Shown here in pieces: positions 6,747 to 15,213 of a DNA stretch of 16,467 nucleotides. Position 1 is the first letter of the stretch. Each line of letters opens with the position of its first letter. A program made the translations under genes and the position numbers. Source of the DNA: D37C17 sp964551815 (GTDB taxonomy: Bacteria > Fidelibacterota > Marinisomatia > SCGC-AAA003-L08 > D37C17); NCBI GenBank assembly GCA_964551815.1, contig CAZKEL010000055.1, positions 1 through 16,467 on the forward strand, in the 5' to 3' direction. The notes under the pieces are model-generated. The model did not search any database. It was not told the origin of the DNA and worked only from the letters and a program-made list of their open reading frames with translations.

Positions 6747-8048
6747 TCAGGCTGCCACCACATTGGGTGAAGATCTGTTTAATCTGCCTCTGGTATCAAC
6801 GATAATTTGTGATTGTGCTACCAGTGATTCATAGTCATAGGCATCATGGTCGGTTGCTAAAAGTACCAAATCAAAGTCCGCAATATTATCCAGATTGACT
6901 GAAGATTTTTGAAAGGAATATTTTCGTGTTGGAGTTAAGGTAGGTATATAAAAGTCATGATAATCTACCTGGGCTCCTAATTTGGTAAACTTATCCATGA
7001 GTTCAAGTGATGGCGATTCTCTCATATCATCTACATTTTTTTTATAGGCTAAGCCTAACAGTAAAATTCGGGAATTCTCTACAGACTTTTCTGCACTTTT
7101 GAGTGCATTTACAGATTTGGATATGACCCAATTTGGAATATTGGTATTCACTTCTCCGGCTAATTCAATGAATTTAGTATCCACACCCATCTGTTTTGCT
7201 TTCCAGGTAAGATAAAATGGATCAATGGGAATACAATGTCCTCCCAAACCAGGGCCTGGGAAATAGGGAGTGAATCCAAATGGTTTAGTAGATGCAGCCT
7301 TGATGACTTCAAATATATCAATTCCCATTTTGTCAGCAGCGATTTTGAGTTCATTTACCAATCCAATATTAACAGCTCTGTGGATGTTTTCTAATAGTTT
7401 GGTCATTTCAGCAACTTTTGGAGAGCTGACAGGTACCGTTCTGTCAACAATTCTATTGTAAAGTGCATCCGTCACCTCAAGACAGTCCCCTGTAATACCA
7501 CTTACAACTTTGGGAATCGTTTGAGTAGAAAAGTCTAAACTTCCGGGGTTTTCTCTCTCGGGGGAATATCCTATAAAGAAGTCATCACCTGGTTTCAGTC
7601 CTGCCTGAGTAACCACAGGAACCAGCTCTTCTTCTGTGGTTCCGGGATAAGTAGTACTTTCTAATACCATTAATTGCCCCTGTCTTATAAATGATTTGGC
7701 AGCTGTTAAAGTACTAATAATATATTGCAGGTCTGGAACATTGTCTTCAGCCAAAGGGGTGGGAACACAAATCAGAAAACAATCAACTTCCCTGATTTTT
7801 TCCCAATCTGATGTGGCTTCAAATCCATTCTCCAGAGATTTATTAATAGAAGATGCAGAGATATGTTTTATATAAGATTCACCAGAGTTTAAAGCCTTAC
7901 ATTTGTTCTCATCTATATCAAAACCGATAACTTTGAAGCCTTCCTCAGAAAACCGAATTACAAGTGGTAAGCCCACATACCCTAGTCCTATAATTCCAAC
8001 AACGGCTGACCCATCCTGGATTTTATTTATGATATTTTGCCTATACAT
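6747..8048 (-). CDS. wbpA: UDP-N-acetylglucosamine 6-dehydrogenase (WbpA-type)
   Basis: Oxidises C6 of a UDP-sugar to the uronic acid with two NAD+. The 433 residues include the N-terminal Rossmann motif GLGYVGLPL (21-29), FLICVPTPL (91-99), ESTTYPGTT (130-138), SPEREN (162-167) and GPGLGGHCIPIDPFYL (265-280), where Cys272 is the catalytic thiol, followed by KKNVDDMRESPS (336-347). The CIPIDP form of the active-site loop and the ERENPG segment resemble WbpA/WbpO-type UDP-HexNAc dehydrogenases more than UDP-glucose dehydrogenase. The ATG overlaps the aminotransferase stop by 8 nt (ATGTATAG), and the stop lies 2 nt before wbpD. It is probably the first committed step for the UDP-GlcNAc3NAcA-type sugar. 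Confidence 0.9.
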   Translation of the reverse strand: MYRQNIINKIQDGSAVVGIIGLGYVGLPLVIRFSEEGFKVIGFDIDENKCKALNSGESYIKHISASSINKSLENGFEATSDWEKIREVDCFLICVPTPLAEDNVPDLQYIISTLTAAKSFIRQGQLMVLESTTYPGTTEEELVPVVTQAGLKPGDDFFIGYSPERENPGSLDFSTQTIPKVVSGITGDCLEVTDALYNRIVDRTVPVSSPKVAEMTKLLENIHRAVNIGLVNELKIAADKMGIDIFEVIKAASTKPFGFTPYFPGPGLGGHCIPIDPFYLTWKAKQMGVDTKFIELAGEVNTNIPNWVISKSVNALKSAEKSVENSRILLLGLAYKKNVDDMRESPSLELMDKFTKLGAQVDYHDFYIPTLTPTRKYSFQKSSVNLDNIADFDLVLLATDHDAYDYESLVAQSQIIVDTRGRLNRSSPNVVAA

Positions 8049-9117
8049 TGGAAAGAATAGAATCCTTTACTGCAGAACTGATATGAATAATGTCTTCTTT
8101 GGTTAAATAAGGATGCATAGGTAAGCTAAATATACGGTTTGATATATCTTCAGAAATCGGTAAGTCGCCCTTTTTATATCCTAGATTAGTGAATGCCTTT
8201 TGTAAATGTAATGGTGTTTTATAATATACTGCCGTTGGTATATTGTTAGACTTCAAGGCTTGTTGAATATTACTGCGAATGTCTGAATTTTCCGTTAAAA
8301 CAGAATATTGCGCCCAGGCTGACAGATATCCTTCAGGAATTACCTGAGGAATTACTGAATCTTCTAAATATTTGTTGTAAAGCTGTGCAACCCGTTGTCT
8401 TCTTATTACCTCATTAGGAAATATTTTTAATTTTTCTAAAAGTATGCCAGCTTGCAGGGTATCCAATCTACCATTTATTCCAAGCCTGACATTTTCATAC
8501 TTATCATTTCCCTGGCCATGCACACGAATAGATAAAAGTTTTTCTCTGATATTTTCATCATTGGTAAAAATTGCCCCGCCGTCACCATAACAACCTAAAG
8601 GTTTAGCAGGAAAAAAGGAGGTGGTAGCTAAATGCCCAAATGAACAGGCTTTATTCCCCTTGTATTCAGCACCAAAACTTTGGGCAGCATCCTCTATGAG
8701 AATAAGATCATGATTTTGACTTATCTTATTTAATTTATCATAATCTGCAGGTAAACCAAAAATATCCACGCTGATGACTGCCTTGGGAATGCCCTTGTTT
8801 TGATTATTGGAGATCACCTGCTCTAGTTGGTCAGGATCAATGTTAAAAGTATCAGGATTAATATCTACAAAAATGGGTGTAGCACCAATTAAGGAAATTA
8901 CTTCAGCAGTTGCTACAAAAGTAAATGGCGTTGTAAACACCAAATCTCCGGGGCCAATATCATTAGCCAACAGCGCCATATAAAGTGCATCAGTACCAGA
9001 TGAGCAGGAGATACAGAATCTACGATCAGTATAGTCCGCCAACTCCTTTTCTAATGTTTTTATTTCTGGCCCCATTATAAATTGACCATGATTGAGAATT
9101 TTATCAATCGTTTCTCG
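8041..9117 (-). CDS. DegT/DnrJ/EryC1 sugar aminotransferase, 5' end lost in gap (WbpE-like)
   Basis: PLP-dependent nucleotide-sugar aminotransferase. The visible 358 residues run from the gap to a TAG stop. Counting from the first visible residue: GQFIMGPEI (11-19), SSGTDALYMAL (39-49), TPFTFVATAE (63-72), the PLP-binding IEDAAQSFGA (141-150), and SFFPAKPLGCYGDGGA (167-182), where Lys172 is the expected Schiff-base lysine. About 20-30 N-terminal residues are missing compared with relatives. Adjacent wbpA and wbpD suggest the WbpE role: transfer of an amino group from glutamate to the 3-keto-uronate. Any apparent reading frame through the gap into the export protein is an artefact of the 100-N spacer being open in that frame. 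Confidence 0.9.
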   Translation of the reverse strand, partial: RETIDKILNHGQFIMGPEIKTLEKELADYTDRRFCISCSSGTDALYMALLANDIGPGDLVFTTPFTFVATAEVISLIGATPIFVDINPDTFNIDPDQLEQVISNNQNKGIPKAVISVDIFGLPADYDKLNKISQNHDLILIEDAAQSFGAEYKGNKACSFGHLATTSFFPAKPLGCYGDGGAIFTNDENIREKLLSIRVHGQGNDKYENVRLGINGRLDTLQAGILLEKLKIFPNEVIRRQRVAQLYNKYLEDSVIPQVIPEGYLSAWAQYSVLTENSDIRSNIQQALKSNNIPTAVYYKTPLHLQKAFTNLGYKKGDLPISEDISNRIFSLPMHPYLTKEDIIHISSAVKDSILSNV

Positions 9118-9217
9118 NNNNNNNNNNNNNNNNNNNNNNNNNNNNNNNNNNNNNNNNNNNNNNNNNNNNNNNNNNNNNNNNNNNNNNNNNNNNNNNNNNN
9201 NNNNNNNNNNNNNNNNN
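9118..9217. other. assembly gap of 100 N
   Basis: Exactly 100 ambiguous bases, the conventional placeholder for a scaffold gap of unknown size. It removes the 3' part of the SLBB export gene and the 5' end of the aminotransferase, and may hide whole genes. Confidence 0.99.
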
Positions 9218-10926
9218 GCGTCATGGGTGAACCCTCCTGCATCTTCTATAAAGTCGTAAATGGATTTGTTTTGATCAAATTGTATAAGTCCCGGTTTATA
9301 TACTTCCCCTGTCACCTTAACCACTCCGGGATGCAAAGGCACCACCAAACTATCCCCATCCATTACCAATATATTATTATTCTGACTTACAACCAGTTCT
9401 TGGTTTCGGTAGAGTCTTATACCATCTTTAAAAGCATTGGGGGTAAAACCATGGGCACGCTGCAAAATATCTTGTAAGGTCTCGCCTTTTTTTTGAATGG
9501 TGTACACACCTGGTACATTAACCTCTCCCTTCAGCCATACTTTTTTTGGAGGTAAAAAATTAGGGTTTTTTCTTATTAGAACTATATCCCAGTTTTGTAA
9601 ATTTTTATTTTCATGGCTATCACCATGAATAAGCAGTTTTAAGTCAAAGGGAATTATTTCCGGGAAATCGCTATGTATATTGCTGCGAATAATTTCTCCC
9701 CTATCTAAATAAACCGTTTTTAAATAAGTCGTATCGTTTAACCCTCCTGAAAGGTCAATTAATTCTTTCAATGTCATCCCCTGAGAGGTATTGAAGGAAT
9801 ACTTCCCGGGAGATTTAACCTGACCATAAATATAGACTTCATGCAGGCTGGATGCCCGACTATGGACAAATACCTTATCACCATCAGCTAAAGCAAATTG
9901 AGGATTTTTATTTACATTGATATAGGTTGTATTATCTATTGAAATTTTAGAACTGTTATCGGTCTCTCGTGTTCTATAGACCTTAATTTTACTTTCCATG
10001 GCATTCGGCTGAAGCCCGGCTGCAAAATTAATTAATTGTGAAAGAGACTCTCCGGGAAGTAATTCATACATCCCTTTCCTATTTATTTCACCATCAATTT
10101 GAATTGTCGAATATCTAACTGGGATAAATAGAATATCCCCGTCCATTAGTCGTACATCATTATGTGTGTTGCCTTCCAATAAGAAAGAATAAAAATCAAA
10201 GGTATCGGATGTCTTTCCATTTCGTCTTAACTGAATATTTCTTAAGGAACCAGACAGGGGAATTCCGCCAGTTTGCATAAGCCCTGTAAAAATTGTTGAG
10301 AAGGAATGTACAGTATGTATTCCGGGGAATTCTACTTCACCTAACAGGGTAATATTAATGGATTTCAATTTCCCCAGGGACACATCTAAAGTTGCTGCGG
10401 GACTATATCCTTTTAAACTGGAATATACTTCTTCAAATCTTGATAATAATTTCTCTTTGGCCTGTTGTAATGTGATACCGGTGAGATGAACCTGTCCAAT
10501 TTTATCAATGTTTATTTTTCCATAGCGATCAATACTGTGTACGGTTCGGATCTGTGTTTCACCCCATATTTCTATAATGAGTTCATCTCCAGGCCCCAAA
10601 AGCAAATCGGAAGGAGGAGGTTGGTTATTCCAAATACTCCCGCTTAATCCGGCATTAAAAATATCATATCCGAAATAAGTTAAACTCTTCTCAGACTTTT
10701 CGTTTTTATCAACCTGTTTTTTAATTGCTTCCTGCTGAATTGGCAGGGTTTCTTCAAAATTATCTATTGGGGTAAGGGGTGGATTTTGAAGTGAATTAAT
10801 ATTTTTCTTTTCGTTGTTAATTTGATTTTGAATTGCCTTGAGTCTAAGGTTTAACAACTGATCTTCATTAGCAAAAAACAATGAAATAAATAAAAAGAAT
10901 GAGATTATTTTTTGGAAGGCTTTCAT
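9218..10926 (-). CDS. polysaccharide export protein with repeated SLBB domains, 3' end lost in gap
   Basis: Outer-membrane/periplasmic capsule export protein, related to Wza but much longer. The visible 569 residues open with a hydrophobic signal peptide (about 1-19, FFLFISLFFA core; no lipobox Cys seen), then a polar, possibly helical linker (about 20-80). The Poly_export domain begins near LLLGPGDELIIEIWGE (108-123), with YGKINIDKIG and LTGITLQQAKEKL following. Five beta-grasp SLBB starts are visible, each with a G-E/Q-x-x-x-x-G core: GEVEFPG (196-202), GEINRKG (279-285), GQVKSPG (368-374), GEVNVPG (467-473) and GEVYKPG (540-546). The frame is still open at the gap, so more SLBB units or a C-terminal segment are likely. 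It starts the sugar operon, 26 nt after a tRNA gene, with no visible Shine-Dalgarno sequence. Confidence 0.9.
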
Positions 10927-10952
10927 AGAAATTGGGTAAAATTCATAAATTG

Positions 10953-11026
10953 TAGCGGCGCAGGGACTCGAACCCCGGACACTCGGATTATGATTCCGAT
11001 GCTCTAACCAACTGAGCTACGCCGCC
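10953..11026 (-). tRNA. tRNA-Met (anticodon CAU)
   Basis: A full cloverleaf folds on the minus strand: acceptor GGCGGCG pairs with CGCCGCT (a G1-U72 wobble closes it), D-stem GCTC/GAGC, anticodon stem TCGGA/TCCGA with loop ATCATAA (anticodon CAU at 34-36), variable region of 5, T-stem CGGGG/CCCTG with loop TTCGAGT, and discriminator A73. The acceptor and anticodon stems do not look like an initiator: there is no 1-72 mismatch and no run of three G-C pairs in the anticodon stem. Elongator Met is favoured; tRNA-Ile with a lysidine-modified CAU is the alternative. The gene does not encode CCA (the 3' bases read ACA then AT-rich), so CCA must be added enzymatically. Confidence 0.93.
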
Positions 11027-11071
11027 TGTTAGTAAATGGAAATATTTGATGAAGATTCAAGACTAAAAATT

Positions 11072-11080
11072 TATTCTATA
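11072..11080 (-). promoter_or_regulatory. candidate -10 element upstream of the tRNA
   Basis: The nonamer TATAGAATA on the minus strand contains TAGAAT (5 of 6 to the -10 consensus). It lies about 45 nt before the tRNA, in the AT-rich spacer after cysQ. The same nonamer occurs in two other intergenic regions of the window. No convincing -35 box at 16-18 nt spacing. Confidence 0.3.
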
Positions 11081-11100
11081 ATGGTGTTAGACATCAAACT

Positions 11101-11895
11101 CTAATTCATTTGATTTATAGTATTCATAGAAGTTTTATTCCCTGCAATAAATTCAGGATTTAACAAATTCTGTTTATTATACTCCAAGGGGGTATTTGTT
11201 CCATATTTATTTATTTCTCCCCCGGCTGCTTTTAAAATAGCATGTGCTGCTCCTGTATCCCATTCCATGGTGGGTCCTAATCTGGGATAAAGATGCACCG
11301 TCCCCTCAGCTACAGAACATATTTTCAGAGAACTTCCCATGGGAATAATATGAGTATCCTCAAACTGATTGATAAAGGCTTTCATTTTATCCCCGGGATG
11401 CGATCGGCTGCCGGCGAGTATAATGGGAGTGTCGAAGTTATTTTTAGCAGATATGGAAATTTCAGATCCTGATTTTTCCATTTTAAAGGCACCATAAGCA
11501 CTCCCTCCCCAATAAATACAATCTATAACGGGAGCATAAACTACACCAAATACAGGTACACCATTATTTATCAATCCGATATTAACGGTAAATTCACCAT
11601 TTTTCTTTATAAATTCCTTGGTGCCATCTAAAGGGTCAACTAACCAGAAATGCGTCCATTTTTTTCGCTCTGCATATTCTATTTGACTCCCCTCTTCAGA
11701 TAAAATGGGAAATTGGATAGGTAAGCTTTTTAATCCCTTCATGATTACTTTATTAGCATTATAATCAGCCTCTGTTACCGGGGACTTATCTGATTTAATA
11801 TGGATATCAAATTCCGAGGAATATACCTTCAGAATGGCTGCACCTGCTTCCCTGGCAATTTTCAGCAGAGAAGAAATAATTTCAGAAGTTAACAC
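11101..11895 (-). CDS. cysQ: 3'(2'),5'-bisphosphate nucleotidase
   Basis: Hydrolyses 3'-phosphoadenosine-5'-phosphate (PAP) to AMP, removing the by-product of PAPS use; member of the Li+-sensitive, Mg2+-dependent inositol monophosphatase superfamily. The 264-residue protein has LSEEG (65-69), the metal-binding VDPLDGTKEF (86-95; Asp87, Asp90) and EWDTGAAHAIL (211-221; Asp213), all in the CysQ order, and a CysQ-like PVTEAD (39-44). The start is GTG without a clear Shine-Dalgarno sequence, 8 nt after the stop of the sulfate-activation gene, so the two are almost certainly co-transcribed. This pairing of PAPS production with PAP disposal supports the call over an inositol phosphatase. Confidence 0.93.
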   Translation of the reverse strand: MLTSEIISSLLKIAREAGAAILKVYSSEFDIHIKSDKSPVTEADYNANKVIMKGLKSLPIQFPILSEEGSQIEYAERKKWTHFWLVDPLDGTKEFIKKNGEFTVNIGLINNGVPVFGVVYAPVIDCIYWGGSAYGAFKMEKSGSEISISAKNNFDTPIILAGSRSHPGDKMKAFINQFEDTHIIPMGSSLKICSVAEGTVHLYPRLGPTMEWDTGAAHAILKAAGGEINKYGTNTPLEYNKQNLLNPEFIAGNKTSMNTINQMN

Positions 11896-11903
11896 TGTCT
11901 GAC

Positions 11904-13616
11904 TCAGGCTAAGAACCCTTCATTTTCAAGATAGGTTAGCACCTGTTGAACTGCTTCCTCCTGAGAAATATGGGTAGTGTCTATGGATAATTCCGGATTT
12001 TGAGGGGATTCATAAGGGTCATCAATACCGGTAAATCCTTTTATGATTCCCTTTCGGGCTTTTGCATATAAACCCTTTACATCTCGCTCTTCGCAAGTTT
12101 CCAGCGGAGTGGAGACATGTACTTCGATATAACCTCCAACTTTTGAAATAATTTCACGGTTATATTTTCGAACGGAATGATAGGGAGCGATGGGAGCACA
12201 AATTGCGATTCCACCATTTTTGGTAATCTCGCTGGCAACAAATCCAATACGGGTAATATTCAGATCCCGATGTTCTCTTGAAAATCCTAATTCACTGGAT
12301 AGATTAATTCGGACAATATCACCATCTAACAGGGTAACACGTCTTCGACCATGTTCTAATAATTTGACTAAAAGGGCGTTGGCAATGGTAGATTTTCCTG
12401 AACCTGAAAGACCGGTAAAGAAAACGGTGAACCCACGGCGGTCTTTAGGCGGATTTGCATGTTTTAACTCCTCCACAACATCGGGATAGGAAAACCATTC
12501 CGGTATATCAATATCCTGATCTAAGCGATGGCGAAGTTCAGTCCCGGAGATATTCAATTGGGTAAGATCCTCTTCCACCTCATCAACGGGCATATATTCT
12601 GCCCTTTCTTCAACATAGACCATCATTTTAAAGGGTACCATGGCAATTCCAAGTTCATCTGCATAACGGCTCACTAATTCCTGCGCATCATAGGGCCCAT
12701 AAAAGGGTTCTCCATTACTATCTGCTCCGGGGCCTGCATGATCCCGACCAATAATTAAATGAGTGCAGCCGTAATTTTTTCGAATGATGGCATGCCAAAG
12801 TGCTTCTCGGGGTCCTCCCATTCTCATTGCTAAGGGGAGTAAACTCAACATTGCGGTGTCTTCAGGATAATAATCCAGAATTTTTTTATAGCAGCGAACA
12901 CGGGTATAATGATCTACATCTCCGGGTTTTGTCATACCCACCACAGGATGAATCAGGAGATTTCCTCCGATTTCACGGGCAGCTCGCATAGTGATTTCTT
13001 TATGGGCACGATGCATAGGGTTCCGCGTCTGGAAGGCGACAATGGTAGTCCACCCTAATTTCTCAAATTGACTGCGTAATTCTTCAGGTGAATGGCGCAG
13101 CATTTTATAATCGTAGTGACGGGGCAGCTCAAGACCTAGAAGTTCTCCTCCTAAATAATACTCCCCGGCTCTGTTAAATAAATAGTCAACTGCAGGATGT
13201 TTTTCATCTTCCGTTCCATACACATTTTGGGCTTCAGCTTTCTTATTGGGTTTCCAAATATCTGTTACGGCCATGACAGCCAGCAACACACCTTCATGAT
13301 CTCTAAGTGCAATTTTTTCATTTACCGAAATGTTATGAGCAAAATCAGAGTTTACATCAAGGGTAATTGGAATAGGCCAAAGGCTGCCATCCTTAAGCCG
13401 CAAGTCCTGCAAGACCGACTGATAATCTTCCTCTCCTAAAAATCCTGTGAGTGGAGAGAAACTTCCATTTAATAGAAGTTCAACATCACATATCTGTCTA
13501 TCTGTGAGGGTATGGCTCGGATAATGAAGGGCATCTTGTTGTAATTTTAGGCGATCTTTGTTATCAACTAACAAATTCCATATTTTCCCGCCATGGGGTT
13601 GATTTATATGTGACAA
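11904..13616 (-). CDS. sat-cysC: bifunctional sulfate adenylyltransferase / APS kinase
   Basis: Activates sulfate in two steps: ATP and sulfate to APS, then APS to PAPS. The 570 residues combine an N-terminal ATP sulfurylase (about 1-390) and a C-terminal APS kinase (about 393-570). The sulfurylase shows FQTRNPMHRAH (195-205) and GRDHAGPG (290-297), so its active site looks intact. The kinase has the P-loop GLSGSGKST (402-410), LLDGD-VR (429-436) and GFSREHRDLN (444-453), also intact, unlike fungal fusions where the kinase-like part is regulatory. The start is TTG at 13616, chosen because AAGGAG sits 9 nt upstream and no in-frame ATG follows before conserved sequence. It is followed after 8 nt by cysQ. 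PAPS could feed sulfate assimilation or sulfotransferases acting on the nearby polysaccharide; no sulfotransferase or PAPS reductase is visible. Confidence 0.95.
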   Translation of the reverse strand: MSHINQPHGGKIWNLLVDNKDRLKLQQDALHYPSHTLTDRQICDVELLLNGSFSPLTGFLGEEDYQSVLQDLRLKDGSLWPIPITLDVNSDFAHNISVNEKIALRDHEGVLLAVMAVTDIWKPNKKAEAQNVYGTEDEKHPAVDYLFNRAGEYYLGGELLGLELPRHYDYKMLRHSPEELRSQFEKLGWTTIVAFQTRNPMHRAHKEITMRAAREIGGNLLIHPVVGMTKPGDVDHYTRVRCYKKILDYYPEDTAMLSLLPLAMRMGGPREALWHAIIRKNYGCTHLIIGRDHAGPGADSNGEPFYGPYDAQELVSRYADELGIAMVPFKMMVYVEERAEYMPVDEVEEDLTQLNISGTELRHRLDQDIDIPEWFSYPDVVEELKHANPPKDRRGFTVFFTGLSGSGKSTIANALLVKLLEHGRRRVTLLDGDIVRINLSSELGFSREHRDLNITRIGFVASEITKNGGIAICAPIAPYHSVRKYNREIISKVGGYIEVHVSTPLETCEERDVKGLYAKARKGIIKGFTGIDDPYESPQNPELSIDTTHISQEEAVQQVLTYLENEGFLA

Positions 13617-13625
13617 AGGGGGTAA

Positions 13626-13631
13626 CTCCTT
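13626..13631 (-). promoter_or_regulatory. Shine-Dalgarno supporting a TTG start
   Basis: AAGGAG on the minus strand, with a 9-nt spacer ending at the TTG at 13614-13616. It is a near-perfect ribosome binding site, which is why the non-ATG start of the sulfate-activation gene is accepted. Confidence 0.75.
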
Positions 13632-13633
13632 AA

Positions 13634-13642
13634 TATTCTATA
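13634..13642 (-). promoter_or_regulatory. candidate -10 element upstream of sat-cysC
   Basis: The minus-strand nonamer TATAGAATA lies 17 nt before the TTG start, in the 87-nt spacer after pepA. It is identical to the elements at 11072-11080 and 15216-15224. If it were a -10 box, transcription would begin close to or inside the AAGGAG, leaving almost no leader, so the promoter reading is weaker here than at the other two sites. Confidence 0.2.
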
Positions 13643-13703
13643 GTAATTTTAAATCCACCAGCAGTGAAGCCATTGTGACTGTTAATATTTTGAAAAGTTA
13701 CCT

Positions 13704-15188
13704 CTATTTCCGATTTTCCAGGAATTGATATACCATTCTAACTCCAACACCAGTTGCACCAACTTTTGGATGGTAGGATGGTTCTTTCGGTCCCCAGGCA
13801 GTACCAGCTATATCAACATGTACCCAGGGTGTATCTTCAACAAATTCTTTCAGGAAGGCTCCTGCTGCTATAGTACCTGCAAGTCGGGGTTCTCCCAGAT
13901 TTTGTATATCAGCATATTTACCCTTTATAGCTCTGCAATATTCTTTCCAGAGTGGTAGTTCCCAGACTTTTTCACCGCTGCTCTGGGCAGCTTTTTTTAC
14001 TTCCCTCATTAGGGTATCATTATTACCCATAACGCCACTGGCAATATTTCCAAGAGCAACGAGGACTGCACCAGTTAAGGTGGCAAAATCCAAAATAGCT
14101 TCAGGCTCATAGTTTTTATTAACATAGGATAATACATCTGCCAATACCAGTCTGCCCTCTGCATCTGTATTGAGTACTTCTATGGTTTTGCCGTTATAGG
14201 CAGTTACAATGTCGCCAGGTCGTTGAGCATTACCATCGGGCATATTTTCTGTGGAACCAATGGCAAACACAATATTGAGTTTTGGTTTTAACTCTGCCAC
14301 AGCATTTAATACACCCATCACTGTAGCTGAACCACACATATCGAATTTCATTTCATCCATTTTCCCTGCAGGTTTGATGGATATCCCACCTGAGTCAAAA
14401 GTGAGACCTTTCCCTACCAGAGCGATTGGTTTTTGTGATTTCTTTCCACCTTTATAGTCAACGAGAATCATTTTTGCAGGCTCTTTTGCTCCCTGGGCTA
14501 CTCCCAAAAATGCACCTAACCCCATTTTTTTAAATTCTTTTACATCATATTCAATATATTCCATTTTTGAATTATTTTCTGCCAATCTTTTAGCTTCTTT
14601 TGCGATAGCTGAAGGGGTGAGAACATTGGCAGGATGATTACTCAAATCACGGGCAAATCCAACTGATTGGCCAATGATCAATCCTTTATCCAGTGACTTT
14701 TTATCAATATCACCTGCTATGGTTACAGAGGTGACTTTACATCCATCGTCCTCTTTGGTTTTATAGGTGTTAAATTCATAGGATCCCAATGCCAGACCTT
14801 CTGAAAAGGCTTGCGCATAGGGTGATTTTTTCAATCCGAAGGATTCCCCGTCAACTGCAAATGTGGAAATTTCCAATTTTTGTGCATACCGTACAATATT
14901 TGAAGCAATGGCTCTGGTTTCATCTGTGCCATATTCTTTAGTTTCACCTAAGCCGATGGCCACAACTCTTTTGATGGAGTCATTTCCATACACCTGCAGT
15001 TCTTTTTTGGTTTTCCCTTCAAATTTTTCCAGAGAAATTGCTGCAGAAAGAGTGTTATTTAATTCAGCATCCAGGGCTTTCTGTGTGGGGGTTAAATTTT
15101 TATTTTGGTGGATTCCGGTAAATAATACAGGAGATTCAATGTCAATACAGGACTTTTTAGTTTTTTTCAATTCCGCAAGGGTAACCAT
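13704..15188 (-). CDS. pepA: leucyl/cytosol aminopeptidase (M17)
   Basis: Cytoplasmic dizinc (or dimanganese) aminopeptidase that removes N-terminal residues from peptides. The 494-residue protein has the usual M17 layout: a variable N-terminal domain (1-180) and the catalytic domain. The metal and active-site residues fall at Lys260, Asp265, Lys272, Asp283, Asp342 and Glu344, with Arg346, in the motifs VGKGLTFDSGG (258-268) and NTDAEGR (340-346); the spacing is the same as in E. coli PepA. The ATG at 15186-15188 has GGAG 8-9 nt upstream. It is separated from sat-cysC by 87 nt and is divergent from the SDR gene, so it probably has its own promoter in the 109-nt spacer. No functional link to the neighbours is evident. 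Confidence 0.96.
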   Translation of the reverse strand: MVTLAELKKTKKSCIDIESPVLFTGIHQNKNLTPTQKALDAELNNTLSAAISLEKFEGKTKKELQVYGNDSIKRVVAIGLGETKEYGTDETRAIASNIVRYAQKLEISTFAVDGESFGLKKSPYAQAFSEGLALGSYEFNTYKTKEDDGCKVTSVTIAGDIDKKSLDKGLIIGQSVGFARDLSNHPANVLTPSAIAKEAKRLAENNSKMEYIEYDVKEFKKMGLGAFLGVAQGAKEPAKMILVDYKGGKKSQKPIALVGKGLTFDSGGISIKPAGKMDEMKFDMCGSATVMGVLNAVAELKPKLNIVFAIGSTENMPDGNAQRPGDIVTAYNGKTIEVLNTDAEGRLVLADVLSYVNKNYEPEAILDFATLTGAVLVALGNIASGVMGNNDTLMREVKKAAQSSGEKVWELPLWKEYCRAIKGKYADIQNLGEPRLAGTIAAGAFLKEFVEDTPWVHVDIAGTAWGPKEPSYHPKVGATGVGVRMVYQFLENRK

Positions 15189-15213
15189 TTAATATGTCTC
15201 CAAATTTGGTTTT

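Noticed and set aside
10953..11026. Initiator tRNA-fMet or tRNA-Ile2 with a CAU anticodon
   Set aside because: There is no C1-A72-type mismatch and no three G-C pairs in the anticodon stem, so not an initiator. tRNA-Ile2 is not formally excluded, but the D-arm and overall form resemble elongator Met.
13643..13675. Eleven-codon leader-peptide-like frame before sat-cysC
   Set aside because: An ATG-initiated short frame exists in the spacer, but there is no ribosome binding site, no attenuator hairpins and no relevant codon run.
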